Part shown: piece by piece, positions 1 through 9,497 of the stretch | How the letters are laid out: the number at the start of each line of letters is the position of its first letter | Numbering within the stretch: the first letter of the stretch is position 1 | Assembly (NCBI RefSeq): GCF_038738535.1 | Contig: NZ_CP046128.1 | Location: forward strand, 2,480,001-2,544,000 | DNA length: 64,000 nucleotides | Reading direction: 5' to 3' | From: Bacillus pumilus | Lineage (GTDB): Bacteria > Bacillota > Bacilli > Bacillales > Bacillaceae | Position numbers and translations under genes: made by a program | Notes under the pieces: model-generated | The model's input: only the letters and a program-made list of their open reading frames with translations | Database searches by the model: none | What the model was told of the DNA's origin: nothing

Positions 1-334
1 CTCGAGGAATTTCGATGTTTTCTCTTGTTTCGGCACCTAATTCATCTCCGATATGATCTGCTGCGATATTCGGATCTAGGTCGCCGCAAGTATAAACATC
101 TATGCTCGCATAACCATGTTCAGGAAAGCTGTGAATTGTCAGATGAGATTCAGAAATAATGACAACTCCACTTACTCCTTGAGGTGCAAATTTGTGAAAA
201 GCAACCTCTCTTACTTCAGCTCCTGATTTCAAAGCTGCGTTTACAAACGTTTTTTCAATAAAATCCATGTCGTTCAGTTTATCACAGTCGCATCCCCATA
301 GCTCGGAGATAACGTGACGTCCGATTGTTTCCAT
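1..334 (-). CDS. speD: S-adenosylmethionine decarboxylase proenzyme (3' end outside window)
   Basis: The first ~111 residues are visible; the gene runs off the left edge. SpeD decarboxylates S-adenosylmethionine to supply aminopropyl groups for spermidine. The proenzyme cleaves itself to make a pyruvoyl cofactor. The hallmark [15 protein letters not shown] is at residues ~61-75, and Ser63 is the expected cleavage and pyruvoyl residue. There are two adjacent ATGs (337 and 334). I chose 334 because the G-rich Shine-Dalgarno lies 3 nt from the first and 6 nt from the second. The gene follows gapB on the same strand, as in B. subtilis, with its own consensus-like promoter in between. Confidence 0.93.
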   Translation of the reverse strand, partial: METIGRHVISELWGCDCDKLNDMDFIEKTFVNAALKSGAEVREVAFHKFAPQGVSGVVIISESHLTIHSFPEHGYASIDVYTCGDLDPNIAADHIGDELGAETRENIEIPR

Positions 335-479
335 CATGGACCCCCCTTAAACAAGAATGAAAGAGTGAAGTTCTAAGCAGCCGGACCGGACATATACCAC
401 GGGGGAAAGTTAGTCCAAAGAGGTCCTAACCCTTTAAGTATACCCGAATGAGTCTGCGAACAAGAAGTTCACGAAAAAT

Positions 480-508
480 AGTATACTTTGTTTAGACCCA
501 TTTTGCAA
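480..508 (-). promoter_or_regulatory. Sigma-A promoter for speD
   Basis: On the minus strand TTGCAA (503-508) is followed after exactly 17 bp by TATACT (480-485), about 145 bp upstream of speD. The 338-568 gap holds this promoter and its leader. I see no other gene there. It suggests speD can be transcribed independently of gapB. Confidence 0.65.
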
Positions 509-568
509 GCTGTGTTTTTAGTGGGATTTTCTCTCATTTCTTGAAAAGGGACGTTCGTCTTCTTCATT

Positions 569-1591
569 TCAAACAGCAGAAAGCTCTTTCATCTGCGAAC
601 CGACAAACTTCACAAGATCCACCACTCTGCATGAATAACCCCATTCATTGTCATACCATGCAAGAACTTTTACTTTTCTATCCTCCATCACCATCGTTGT
701 CAGTCCATCCACGACAGCTGAATAAGGGTTCGTGTTAAAGTCTGTAGAAACAAGCGGCTCATCCGTGTAATCTAAAATACCGGATAGAGAAGTTTTTGAT
801 GCATTTGAGAAGGCTGCATTTACTTCTTCTGCTGTGACATCTTTTTTCAAGTCGACGACAAGATCAACCATCGATACATTGGAAACTGGCACGCGCAGTG
901 CAAGTCCATGCAATTTCCCTTTCATGTGCGGCAGCACTAAAGAAAGCGCTTTAGCGGCACCCGTCGTAGTTGGAATGATGGACTGGGCACACGCTCTTGC
1001 CCGGCGCAAATCCTTATGCGGGTTGTCGATATTTTTTTGATCATTTGTATACGCATGAACCGTTGTCATTAAGCCGTTGTCGATGCCGAATTCATCATCT
1101 AACAATTTAACAACTGGTGCTAAACAGTTTGTTGTACAAGATGCGTTTGAAATAATGACGTGCTTTTCAGGATCAAGATCATCTTCATTGACACCCATCA
1201 CAATTGTAATGTCTTCATTTTTACCTGGAGCTGTGAGTATGACCTTTTTCGCTCCGGCATCTATATGGCCCATCGCTTGTTCTTTTGAATTAAATTTCCC
1301 TGTTGCTTCTATGACGATATCAATCCCAAGCTCTCCCCATGGAAGCTGCTTTGGGTCTCTGTCATTGAGCAAAAGCACTCTTTTCCCATTTACAATCAGT
1401 GCGTCATCTTCTGCTGTCACATCGCATTCGTAACGTCCATGATTTGTGTCATATTTAATTAAATGTGCTAGCGTTTCGGCAGGATAGCTTGCGTTCACCG
1501 CTACAATTTGAATTTGATCATCAAGCATTGCTTTTCTGAAGACCATGCGTCCAATTCTGCCAAACCCATTGATCGCTGCTTTTACCTTCAT
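569..1591 (-). CDS. gapB: Gluconeogenic glyceraldehyde-3-phosphate dehydrogenase
   Basis: A 340-aa GAPDH. The N-terminal Rossmann motif NGFGRIGR is at residues 8-15, and the catalytic motif SNASCTTNC has its nucleophile at Cys152. Residues 32-33 are Val-Asn rather than the Asp-rich NAD-specific loop of glycolytic GapA, which fits the dual NAD/NADP GapB type working toward gluconeogenesis. In B. subtilis gapB is repressed on glucose by CcpN, and a full CcpN motif overlaps the promoter here. It lies downstream of coaE but is separated by a terminator, so it is its own unit. The GapB rather than GapA assignment rests on sequence similarity and on the coaE/speD neighbours. Confidence 0.95.
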   Translation of the reverse strand: MKVKAAINGFGRIGRMVFRKAMLDDQIQIVAVNASYPAETLAHLIKYDTNHGRYECDVTAEDDALIVNGKRVLLLNDRDPKQLPWGELGIDIVIEATGKFNSKEQAMGHIDAGAKKVILTAPGKNEDITIVMGVNEDDLDPEKHVIISNASCTTNCLAPVVKLLDDEFGIDNGLMTTVHAYTNDQKNIDNPHKDLRRARACAQSIIPTTTGAAKALSLVLPHMKGKLHGLALRVPVSNVSMVDLVVDLKKDVTAEEVNAAFSNASKTSLSGILDYTDEPLVSTDFNTNPYSAVVDGLTTMVMEDRKVKVLAWYDNEWGYSCRVVDLVKFVGSQMKELSAV

Positions 1592-1645
1592 GAACAGGTC
1601 ACTCCTCTATTATGTGTTATACTCAATAAATTTATTTATGAAATT

Positions 1646-1674
1646 AGTATATCACATTAGAATGTAATTGCCAG
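1646..1674 (-). promoter_or_regulatory. gapB promoter with overlapping CcpN box
   Basis: Minus strand: CTGGCA (1669-1674), 17 bp, TATACT (1646-1651). The 11-mer TGTGATATACT (1646-1656) fits every position of the published CcpN consensus TRTGHYATAYW as I recall it, and it covers the -10 hexamer. Binding there would block transcription, which fits glucose repression of gapB in B. subtilis. Confidence 0.7.
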
Positions 1675-1735
1675 TATATAAACGTATATTTTCTAAAAAG
1701 GGCTGTTCTTTTCAAAGGAAATAAGAATAAAGCAT

Positions 1736-1765
1736 AAAAAAAGAAGAGTACGTGTATGTACTCTT
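1736..1765 (-). terminator. Terminator of the polA-mutM-ytaF-coaE unit
   Basis: Minus-strand stem AAGAGTAC/GTACTCTT (arms 1758-1765 and 1744-1751) with a 6-nt loop, followed by a U-rich tail. It overlaps the coaE stop codon. Confidence 0.85.
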
Positions 1766-2369
1766 ACTTATCTGTATGTTCCCATTCATTTAATATGTTC
1801 TGCAATTGCTTTCTGATAAAAGCGAGATCTTGTGTGTTTTCTATCACGCGGTCTGCTTTTTTACATTTCTCTCCAAGGGGCTGCTGAGAGTGAATCCGAT
1901 TCAGCGCTTCTTCCTCACTGAGGTCGTTTCGATTCATGAGTCGTGATAGCTGCAATTCAGGTGTTGTATACACCACAATGATCCGGTCGACAAGACTTTC
2001 CAGCTGACTTTCAAATAAAAGCGGGATATCAAGGACAACGAATGTTTCTTGGCTGTTGATCCCTTCATCTCGCTGCCTGAGCATTTCCTTTCGCACTTCT
2101 GGATGAACGATCGCATTCAGCTGCTTTCGTTTCTCTTCATTAGAAAAAATAATGGCTCCCAGCTCCTGCCGGTTCAGCTCTCCATTTGGCAGGAGGACAC
2201 CCTCACCAAAGGTTTGAACGATATGATGAAGGGCGGATGTTCCTTTGGAGACCGCTTCTTTTGCAATCACATCTGCGTCCACAACCCGAATGCCCTGCTC
2301 TTTTATCATCTGCGAGACTGTGCTTTTTCCGCTAGCAATCCCGCCTGTTAATCCAATGACAAGCGTCAA
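1764..2369 (-). CDS. coaE: Dephospho-CoA kinase
   Basis: Last step of coenzyme A synthesis: ATP-dependent 3'-phosphorylation of dephospho-CoA. The P-loop [12 protein letters not shown] lies at residues ~6-17, followed by the [10 protein letters not shown] segment and the CoA-binding lid. An upstream in-frame ATG at 2432 exists, but it lies inside ytaF and has no ribosome site. The TTG at 2369 has AAAGGAGG at 7 nt and gives 201 aa, the normal family length, so I use it. It is the last gene of a polA-mutM-ytaF-coaE run, 14 bp after ytaF. Confidence 0.93.
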   Translation of the reverse strand: MTLVIGLTGGIASGKSTVSQMIKEQGIRVVDADVIAKEAVSKGTSALHHIVQTFGEGVLLPNGELNRQELGAIIFSNEEKRKQLNAIVHPEVRKEMLRQRDEGINSQETFVVLDIPLLFESQLESLVDRIIVVYTTPELQLSRLMNRNDLSEEEALNRIHSQQPLGEKCKKADRVIENTQDLAFIRKQLQNILNEWEHTDK

Positions 2370-2383
2370 TTGATTTCCTCCTT

Positions 2384-3016
2384 TTACAGCTTCCAAACCC
2401 CAATTAATATGAGCAGAAGCCCTGGTAAGCATGCGAGTTTATTGATCCAGCGCCAATTTGCCAAGTAATGACCGGCACGCAGCCCGATACACACAAAAAG
2501 TGAGCTCATCACTGCCACCGTGATACTCATAACAATTGGAGAAAAGCCAAGAATCGCTGCGCCAATCCCTGCGCCAAATGCATCAATGGATAAAGCAATT
2601 CCAAGAAGTACCGCTTCCATTCCATTAATCGTCCCAGATCGGTCAATATCTGCACTTGTCGGCTTTCTTAAAATGTGAATGACAAGCCCAAGCGATTGTA
2701 CTTCCACATTGAGCAATGTCTTTTCATGAAGAAGCAAATCACGCTCTTTCGCTGGTTTGTAAAATTGATACAGGACCCAAAGGCCAATGGCAATTAAAAT
2801 GCCTCCCCCCAGTTTATCGGTCACTGAGACAGGGAGAAATGTCGTCAGCAGGCTGCCAATCAGCATAGAAATGAGCAGCACAATCCCTGAGCAGCATGCA
2901 ATAATGACGATGGCTTTAAATGGGATCCTCATTTTGCGAAGCCCATACGTAAAGCCTACAGAAAAGCTGTCGATGCTGACTGCAATAGCTAAAAACAGGA
3001 GCGAAATCGAAATCAT
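2384..3016 (-). CDS. ytaF: Sporulation membrane protein YtaF (MntP-like)
   Basis: A 210-aa polytopic membrane protein with about six hydrophobic segments. Two internally related halves each contain an [20 protein letters not shown] signature (residues ~12-21 and ~141-150), typical of the YtaF branch of the MntP manganese-efflux-like family. B. subtilis YtaF is linked to sporulation. Its transport substrate, if any, is not shown by this sequence. It sits between mutM and coaE, as in B. subtilis. Confidence 0.85.
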   Translation of the reverse strand: MISISLLFLAIAVSIDSFSVGFTYGLRKMRIPFKAIVIIACCSGIVLLISMLIGSLLTTFLPVSVTDKLGGGILIAIGLWVLYQFYKPAKERDLLLHEKTLLNVEVQSLGLVIHILRKPTSADIDRSGTINGMEAVLLGIALSIDAFGAGIGAAILGFSPIVMSITVAVMSSLFVCIGLRAGHYLANWRWINKLACLPGLLLILIGVWKL

Positions 3017-3053
3017 ACCTGAACTCTTCCTTTCTGTTCATGCAACGATGATC

Positions 3054-3081
3054 AAGAGTCTCTAGGCGTCCTTAGACTCTT
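3054..3081. repeat. Inverted repeat between mutM and ytaF
   Basis: Eight-base arms AAGAGTCT (3054-3061) and AGACTCTT (3074-3081) separated by 12 nt. No U-run follows on either strand, so this is not a standard terminator. It sits in the 174-bp gap between mutM and ytaF, where I otherwise see only spacer. It could be an mRNA stability or processing hairpin. Confidence 0.4.
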
Positions 3082-3190
3082 CTTCACTATATGAAGAGCA
3101 GGTGGGCTGTGTGTCAGTCTACACCTTGCTGAAAAATGAATGTTTTTTATCGTATGCATAGCAAAAAGGAAGCATGCTCATGGCTAAACT

Positions 3191-4024
3191 TTATTGAGGA
3201 CGTTTTTGGCAGGTCACACAAAAGTGCGTGCCGCGCCCTCCGACCACTGTTTTCTCGATGATGCTTCCGCATGTTTGGCAAGGCTCTCCCCGCCGGTCAT
3301 ATACAAGAAGCTGCAGCTGAAATGTTCCAATATCTCCTTGTGAGTTGATATAAGAACGAATCGTGCTTCCTCCCGCATCTACCGCTACTTGAAGCGTATC
3401 GATGATCTGTTTGTGAAGCACTTTGCAGGATTTCAGGCTGAGCTGATTCGCTTTCGTTTCTGGATGAATACCTGATTTAAACAGGACCTCATCTACGTAA
3501 ATGTTACCAAGTCCTACGACAATCTTTTGATCAAGCAGTGCTGTTTTAACCACGCGGGTTGTTTTTTTCAATTGCTCCCATAAATACTCAGGAGTGAACT
3601 GTTCATCAAATGGTTCATATCCCAGCTGAGAAAGCGGGAGTTCCTTTTCCTCTTCACCCGGCTGAAATAAATGCATCGTGCCAAATTTACGCACATCATG
3701 GTACCGAAGCTCAGTACCATCTGTAAACGTAAAGACGACGTGTACGTGTTTATCATAAGGCTCATGCGCTTCATGTACACGGTATTTCCCTTCCATCCTT
3801 AAATGGGAGACCATCACATAATGGTCTAAATGAAAGAGGAGGAACTTTCCTCTTCTTTCAATGGTTTGTATGGTTTCTCCTACCATTCTTCTTGCGAACT
3901 CTTCCGGCTCCCCAGGACGTTTGATGATGTTTGGCCATTTGATATCGACCGTTTCAATCGTTTTTCCTTCGACTAACCGCTTGAGAGTGCGCCGGACGGT
4001 TTCAACTTCTGGTAATTCCGGCAT
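3191..4024 (-). CDS. mutM: Formamidopyrimidine-DNA glycosylase
   Basis: A 277-aa base-excision repair enzyme that removes 8-oxoguanine and formamidopyrimidines and nicks the abasic site. The N-terminus MPELPEVE carries the catalytic Pro2 and Glu3. The central helix-two-turn-helix includes VGLGNIYVDEVLF. The C-terminal zinc finger has two CxxC pairs, CQTC and CVTC, around residues 250-273. It lies 28 bp downstream of polA and is probably co-transcribed, coupling damage excision to gap-filling polymerase. Confidence 0.96.
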   Translation of the reverse strand: MPELPEVETVRRTLKRLVEGKTIETVDIKWPNIIKRPGEPEEFARRMVGETIQTIERRGKFLLFHLDHYVMVSHLRMEGKYRVHEAHEPYDKHVHVVFTFTDGTELRYHDVRKFGTMHLFQPGEEEKELPLSQLGYEPFDEQFTPEYLWEQLKKTTRVVKTALLDQKIVVGLGNIYVDEVLFKSGIHPETKANQLSLKSCKVLHKQIIDTLQVAVDAGGSTIRSYINSQGDIGTFQLQLLVYDRRGEPCQTCGSIIEKTVVGGRGTHFCVTCQKRPQ

Positions 4025-4052
4025 GCTCCTCGCTCCTTTTTCTCTCTATTAT

Positions 4053-6692
4053 TTATTTCGCATCGTACCAAGATGGACCTGAAGCAAAATCAACTTTTAG
4101 CGGCACATCAAGCTGAAGTGCGTTTTCCATGACTTCAGGAACAATCTTTTCAAGGATGGCGATTTCTTCTTTCGGCGCTTCGAAGATCAATTCATCGTGC
4201 ACCTGTAATAAAAGATTTGCCTGCAGGTTTTCTTCTTTGAGCCTTCGCGCCATATCAATCATCGCTTTTTTAATAATATCAGCTGCACTGCCTTGGATCG
4301 GTGTGTTCATGGCTGTTCGTTCTGCAAAGCTTTTGATATTAAAATTACGGCTTGTGATATCCGGGATATACCGTCTGCGTTTGAGAAGCGTCGTGACGTA
4401 GCCTTTTTGTTTCGCTTCTTGGACGATTTCTTCCATATAGGTTTTCACGCCTTTAAAGCTTGTTAAATAGCGTTCGATAAAAGCGGCTGCTTCTTTTCTT
4501 GTGATCCCAAGGTTTTGAGAAAGTCCATAATCGCTGATTCCATATACAATACCGAAGTTTACAGCCTTGGCTTGTCTTCTCATAGCGGAAGTCACTTCTT
4601 CTTCTGAGACATGGAACACGTCCATCGCTGTTTTCGTGTGAATGTCCATGTCTTGCGTAAACGCTTCGATCAAATTCTCATCTTGTGAAATATGAGCGAG
4701 CACACGCAGCTCGATTTGTGAATAGTCTGCTGCAAACATGAGCCAGCCTTCTTTTGAAGGAACGAATGCTTGACGAATTTTCCGTCCTTCTTCTAAACGA
4801 ATCGGGATGTTTTGAAGATTCGGATCTGTTGAGCTTAATCTTCCTGTTTGCGTGAGTGCTTGATTAAATCTTGTATGCACTTTATGTGTATCCTTGCGCG
4901 TAACTTTCATTAACCCTTCTACATAGGTCGATTGCAGCTTTCCAATTTGTCTGTAGTGCAGAATGGACCGAATGATTTCATGCTTATCTTCAAGCTTTTC
5001 AAGCACATCTGCAGACGTCGAGTAGCCTGTTTTTGTCTTCTTGATAATCGGCAGACCTAATTTTTCAAATAGGATGACGCCAAGCTGTTTAGGAGAATTG
5101 ATGTTAAACGTTTCTCCTGCTAAGCGGTGAATGGTTTCTTCATATTCTTTGAGTTTTTTCGTTAATTCTTCACCCATTTTCTCTAGGCGCTCTATATCTA
5201 CCTTTACTCCAAGAGATTCCATTTCACCTAAGATGAGAGCAAGTGGCAGCTCTAAATCTTCATACAGTTCGTGCTGATCATTTTTTTCTAATGCTTCAAG
5301 TGTTAAATCATGCAAGGCTGAGATCGCCGCTGCTTTTCGTCCAAGATGTTCTTTCAGTTCATCTTCAGGTGGAATCGCCTGCTTTGCTCCTTTTCCGTAT
5401 ACTTTTTCATCAGAAAGAGCGATATTCAGACCATATTCCTTCGCTACACTCGCGACGTCCTCATATGATTTCTGCGGGTTGACGACATAGGAAGCGAGCA
5501 GAACATCATTATCGACACCTTTTAGATCGACATCATGCCATCTCAGGGCGACAACTGCTCTTTTTGAATCAAAGACCCATTTTTTCTTTGTTTCATCCTG
5601 TACCCATTCTTTAAATGCTTCTGATTGAAGCGCATCTTCTTTCGTGATAAAAAACGCACCATTTTCATTATGGATCGCAAAACCGATCAAATCCGCTTCG
5701 TGATAATTATCTCCAAGCTGTTCTACCACAAGGGCTGCATGATCTGTCAGCATGTCGTCCGTTACAGCTGTCATTTTTTTCACTTCTAATGCATCTACTT
5801 CGACCTGTTCATCTGTTTCTGGTGCTTCTCCTAGACGCTCTAGCAGCGTTTGAAAGCCCAGTTCTTTATAAAGAGAGATCACTTGATCCATGTGAGGGCC
5901 TTCATATGCCAAATCTTTGCTTGACACATCAATAGGTGCTTCTACAAGAATCGTCGCCAGCTCTTTACTCATGACTGCTTGTTCTTTATATTCTTCAAGT
6001 TTTTCTTTTAGCTTTTTCCCGCTCACTTCATCAATATGTTCAAGCAGGTTCTCAACTGTTTCAAACTGCTTTAACAATTTAATCGCTGTTTTTTCGCCTA
6101 CACCTGGGACGCCTGGGATATTATCTGAGGAATCTCCCATCAGCCCTTTCATATCAATGATTTGATCTGGTCGCAGGCCATATTTTTCTTCAATATGAGC
6201 AGGTGTGTAATATTCTACTTCTGTGATGCCTTTTTTCGTAATAGCCACTGTCGTATGATCTGTTGAGAGCTGTGTTAAGTCCTTATCTCCTGAGAAGATT
6301 TTGACTTCAAAGCCGTCTTTTTCTGCCTCGACAGCCAATGTACCGATAATATCATCTGCTTCATATTGAGGAAGCTCGTACCTTTTCACCTGATAGGCAT
6401 CTAATAGTTCACGGATGAACGGCATTTGTTCTGATAGCTCTGGCGGAGTTTTTTGTCTTCCGCCTTTATATTCTTTAAATGTCTCGTGGCGGAACGTTGT
6501 TTTTCCCGCATCAAATGCGACGAGCATATGGGTAGGCTTCTCGTCCTCCAGCATCTTCATTAAGATCATCGCAAATCCATAAATAGCATTTGTATGTACG
6601 CCTTTATCATTTGATAATAGCGGCAAAGCAAAGAAGGCTCGATATGCGAGGCTGTTTCCATCCACTAACACTAATTTCTTTTTGTCTGTCAT
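4053..6692 (-). CDS. polA: DNA polymerase I
   Basis: An 879-aa family A polymerase for Okazaki-primer removal and repair. Order: the N-terminal 5'-3' exonuclease/flap nuclease (LVDGNSLAYRAFF at residues 7-19, GDKDLTQL near 134); a central 3'-5' exonuclease-like domain whose acidic metal-binding residues are not apparent, as in other Bacillus Pol I proteins; and the polymerase domain with motif A (ADYSQIELRVLAH), the O-helix (RRQAKAVNFGIVYG) and motif C (LLQVHDELIFE). It is the first gene of the polA-mutM-ytaF-coaE run. A perfect hairpin abuts its ribosome-binding site. Confidence 0.97.
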   Translation of the reverse strand: MTDKKKLVLVDGNSLAYRAFFALPLLSNDKGVHTNAIYGFAMILMKMLEDEKPTHMLVAFDAGKTTFRHETFKEYKGGRQKTPPELSEQMPFIRELLDAYQVKRYELPQYEADDIIGTLAVEAEKDGFEVKIFSGDKDLTQLSTDHTTVAITKKGITEVEYYTPAHIEEKYGLRPDQIIDMKGLMGDSSDNIPGVPGVGEKTAIKLLKQFETVENLLEHIDEVSGKKLKEKLEEYKEQAVMSKELATILVEAPIDVSSKDLAYEGPHMDQVISLYKELGFQTLLERLGEAPETDEQVEVDALEVKKMTAVTDDMLTDHAALVVEQLGDNYHEADLIGFAIHNENGAFFITKEDALQSEAFKEWVQDETKKKWVFDSKRAVVALRWHDVDLKGVDNDVLLASYVVNPQKSYEDVASVAKEYGLNIALSDEKVYGKGAKQAIPPEDELKEHLGRKAAAISALHDLTLEALEKNDQHELYEDLELPLALILGEMESLGVKVDIERLEKMGEELTKKLKEYEETIHRLAGETFNINSPKQLGVILFEKLGLPIIKKTKTGYSTSADVLEKLEDKHEIIRSILHYRQIGKLQSTYVEGLMKVTRKDTHKVHTRFNQALTQTGRLSSTDPNLQNIPIRLEEGRKIRQAFVPSKEGWLMFAADYSQIELRVLAHISQDENLIEAFTQDMDIHTKTAMDVFHVSEEEVTSAMRRQAKAVNFGIVYGISDYGLSQNLGITRKEAAAFIERYLTSFKGVKTYMEEIVQEAKQKGYVTTLLKRRRYIPDITSRNFNIKSFAERTAMNTPIQGSAADIIKKAMIDMARRLKEENLQANLLLQVHDELIFEAPKEEIAILEKIVPEVMENALQLDVPLKVDFASGPSWYDAK

Positions 6693-6707
6693 GTTTTAAT
6701 CCTCCAT

Positions 6708-6727
6708 CGGCTGAGCCATCTCAGCCG
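6708..6727 (-). promoter_or_regulatory. Perfect hairpin directly upstream of the polA Shine-Dalgarno
   Basis: Minus strand CGGCTGAG-ATGG-CTCAGCCG: an 8-bp perfect GC-rich stem with a 4-nt loop, ending next to the GGAGG that serves polA. There is no U-run, so termination is unlikely. The position suggests an effect on mRNA stability or ribosome access. Confidence 0.55.
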
Positions 6728-6794
6728 TCTCTTTCACACATTGTATCTTCATTTTATCAAAGTTTATTTTGAAAAGAAAATAGTCGAGCCTGCA

Positions 6795-6830
6795 TAAAAA
6801 AGGGACGAAAACAACAAGTGTTTTCGTCCT
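6795..6830 (-). terminator. Terminator downstream of phoR
   Basis: Minus-strand stem AGGACGAAAAC / GTTTTCGTCCCT (arms 6820-6830 and 6801-6812) followed by six U. It closes the phoPR unit ahead of polA. The remaining 6831-6947 stretch is AT-rich spacer with no recognisable gene. Confidence 0.85.
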
Positions 6831-6947
6831 TCCAAAATTGGCTCCTTGGATGAAGGGGTTCCTATTCATCCTATCAATGAATGTTTAACAAAACATGAAT
6901 TCATTGTAAAGATCATGTAAATTTTAACGTGACTTTCCTTTTTTTCT

Positions 6948-8690
6948 CTAAGTCGATTTCAGACTCACTGTAAAAGTCGTCCCTTTACCTTGTTTGCTGT
7001 GGACAGAAATCGTTCCTTCATGCGCTTCCACAAGGTGTTTGACAATGGCAAGACCAAGACCTGTACCGCCTGAATTCCTGCTTCTATCTTTATCAATTCG
7101 ATAAAATCTCTCAAATATTCTTGGAATCTCGCTTTTCTTCATGCCGATTCCTGTATCTGCTACATCAAATTCATAGGCACCTTTCCGCGGTCTTGCTGAG
7201 ATGGTAACACTTCCTCCCTCTGGTGTATAGGTCAGGGCATTATTGACGAGATTGAGGAAGATTTGCTTTAACCTTAGCGGGTCTGCCATGACATAGACCG
7301 GTTCTTTTGGGACACGCACATGTAGTTGAATGCCTTTTTCTGTAGCCTTTTGACTTAACAGCACTTGAATCTCTTGGATGATTTCTGTCGCATTGGCTTC
7401 TTGAATATTCAGCTTGAATTGCTGCTGCTCAATTTTAGAAAGATCAAGTAAGTCTTGAATCAATGTTTCTAGACGGACACTCTCTTTTAAAATGATAGAA
7501 AGGAATTCTGTCAGTGCTTCTTTGTCATCAATTGCGCCATCAAGAAGGGTTTCAGAAAATCCTTTAATCGATGTAATCGGTGTTTTTAACTCATGAGACA
7601 CATTGGCAACAAAGTCTTTTCGCATCTGCTCCAGCTGCTTCGTTTCTGTCACGTCATGAAACACGAGGACAATTCCTTTCCATTCATCGTCTGTACTTAA
7701 AATGGGTACACCATCCACTTGGAAGTAGCGGCGTTCAATGTCAACGGCTAGACGTAAAAACTTCCGCACCTTCGTTTCTGTCATGAAAATTTCGTCAATT
7801 AATTCGATAATCTCTTCATGTGTAAACGCTTCGTGATACAGCTTGTGCATGTAAATGTGCTTTTGTACCTTAAACTGCTTGCGGAAGGTTCGATTGACTA
7901 GGTGGATATAACCCATCTTATCAATCAAAATAATCCCCGCTCCAATATTTTCAATGACCGTTTGCAGCCGGTCTCTCTGCATTTCACCGGCACTTGTCAT
8001 TTCTTGAAGACTTCCTGCCAAACGCTTCATGGAAGTATTCAGTTCACTTGTTTCAATCATCAACTCTTCATAGTTATTCGTATCATAGTTCCCGCGTTCC
8101 AGCTGTTTGGCTACCTTTGTAGCATAATCAATTGGTTTCACATATTTCATCGACATGCGGTACCCAAAGAAAACGATGATGATAATCGCCGAGCCAAGAC
8201 AAAAGGCTAATGCAAGCCAGAGCTGGCCGTCAATTTCATTTAAAGGCTCGTATGACGCATGGAGAAATAAATAACCCGCTGGTTCGTTTTGTTTCAGGAT
8301 CGGGACAGCATAATGAAACAGCGCATCCTTCTCATCGTCAATGACGACCCCTTTTGTTTGGAGACGTTCATTGTTCAGCGTGTTTCGAATGATGGCCCTT
8401 TGTTCTGCTTGACCCGTTGTATGTATGATATTCCCCTTCAGGTCCACAATCGACGCATTCATATCAAAATGCTGCTTTGCCTGATGGAGGACCTCCTTGT
8501 TTTGCTTCGCCTTCAGATCGTCACCATTCATGGAAGACATTAGGAAGCTCGATTCCTTTTCCATTCGTTCCGTTAATTTGGTTTCATAGAAAACATGGAA
8601 CATGTGGTCCAAGAAAAGACCAAGTGCCACAAACACAATAAAAAGGAGAAAAATGAGTCCCGAAAACAGACGGGTTCTAATTTTACTCAT
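6948..8690 (-). CDS. phoR: Phosphate-starvation sensor histidine kinase
   Basis: A 580-aa membrane kinase that phosphorylates PhoP under phosphate limitation. TM1 is at ~10-29, followed by an extracytoplasmic domain, then TM2 at ~158-177. HAMP follows, then a PAS domain (~240-345), the dimerisation domain with the phospho-acceptor in VSHELKTP (His366), and the HATPase region (LKQIFLNLVNNALTYTPEGG, DTGIGM, GGTGLGLAIVKHLVE). It overlaps phoP by 8 bp, indicating translational coupling, and terminates at a strong hairpin. Confidence 0.94.
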   Translation of the reverse strand: MSKIRTRLFSGLIFLLFIVFVALGLFLDHMFHVFYETKLTERMEKESSFLMSSMNGDDLKAKQNKEVLHQAKQHFDMNASIVDLKGNIIHTTGQAEQRAIIRNTLNNERLQTKGVVIDDEKDALFHYAVPILKQNEPAGYLFLHASYEPLNEIDGQLWLALAFCLGSAIIIIVFFGYRMSMKYVKPIDYATKVAKQLERGNYDTNNYEELMIETSELNTSMKRLAGSLQEMTSAGEMQRDRLQTVIENIGAGIILIDKMGYIHLVNRTFRKQFKVQKHIYMHKLYHEAFTHEEIIELIDEIFMTETKVRKFLRLAVDIERRYFQVDGVPILSTDDEWKGIVLVFHDVTETKQLEQMRKDFVANVSHELKTPITSIKGFSETLLDGAIDDKEALTEFLSIILKESVRLETLIQDLLDLSKIEQQQFKLNIQEANATEIIQEIQVLLSQKATEKGIQLHVRVPKEPVYVMADPLRLKQIFLNLVNNALTYTPEGGSVTISARPRKGAYEFDVADTGIGMKKSEIPRIFERFYRIDKDRSRNSGGTGLGLAIVKHLVEAHEGTISVHSKQGKGTTFTVSLKST

Positions 8691-9411
8691 TTGACTTTGG
8701 CTCCTCCAATTTGTAGCCTAAGCCGCGAATCGTTTTAATGTATGTTGGTTTTTTCGTGTTCTTTTCAATTTTGTCCCGCAAGTGGCTAATATGGACATCC
8801 ACAATACGAGTGTCACCTGCAAAGTCATAATTCCAAACGGCACTTAACAATAAATCACGCGTGAGGACACGTCCTTTATGCTTCGCCAAATAAAGCAGCA
8901 GTTCAAACTCTTTTGGTGTGAGCTCTAGACGTTCTTCCTGGAAATAGACTTCGTAGTGTTCTGGTAAAATGCGCAGTTCACCAATTTTGATTTGGTCTGC
9001 AATGATCTCTTCCTTCTCCTCTTGCGTGGGGGCAGGCTGAGATTGCTGTGCTCTTCTCAAGATGGCTTTTACCCGAGCACCCACTTCTCTAGGACTGAAT
9101 GGCTTTGTCATGTAATCATCGGCTCCAAGCTCAAGGCCTAGCACCTTATCAAATTCATCGTCCTTTGCTGTCAGCATTAAAATAGGGAACATCATTTTTT
9201 GAATTCTCAGTTGTTTGCACACTTCAATGCCGTCCATCTTCGGAAGCATTAAATCTAATACAATGAGATCAGGCTGTTCACTTGCTGCTTTTTCAAGCGC
9301 TTCTTCCCCGTCTCTTGCTGTGACGACATCATAGCCCGCTCTTTCAAGGTTATAGCTTAGAAGTGTTACAATCGATTCTTCATCATCCACAACTAATATT
9401 TTTTTATTCAT
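8683..9411 (-). CDS. phoP: Phosphate-regulon response regulator
   Basis: A 242-aa OmpR-type regulator. The receiver domain (1-120) has acidic pocket residues at D9-D10 and phospho-acceptor Asp53 (LIVLDLMLP). The C-terminal winged-helix domain ends in YIKTIRGLGYKLEEP. An in-frame ATG at 9480 would add 23 residues unlike the family, while the ATG at 9411 has GGAGG at 6 nt, so I use it. It sits upstream of phoR with an 8-bp overlap. Upstream lies a series of TT-rich hexamers at 11-bp spacing that could be PhoP boxes, as expected for autoregulation. Confidence 0.94.
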   Translation of the reverse strand: MNKKILVVDDEESIVTLLSYNLERAGYDVVTARDGEEALEKAASEQPDLIVLDLMLPKMDGIEVCKQLRIQKMMFPILMLTAKDDEFDKVLGLELGADDYMTKPFSPREVGARVKAILRRAQQSQPAPTQEEKEEIIADQIKIGELRILPEHYEVYFQEERLELTPKEFELLLYLAKHKGRVLTRDLLLSAVWNYDFAGDTRIVDVHISHLRDKIEKNTKKPTYIKTIRGLGYKLEEPKSNE

Positions 9412-9497
9412 GTTGTGCCTCCAATTAGTGATTTCCCCTGCATCCGTTTTTTGTATCTTATGTGAAAAGCGAGAAGTCATGCTTTCTCTTTCATTTT

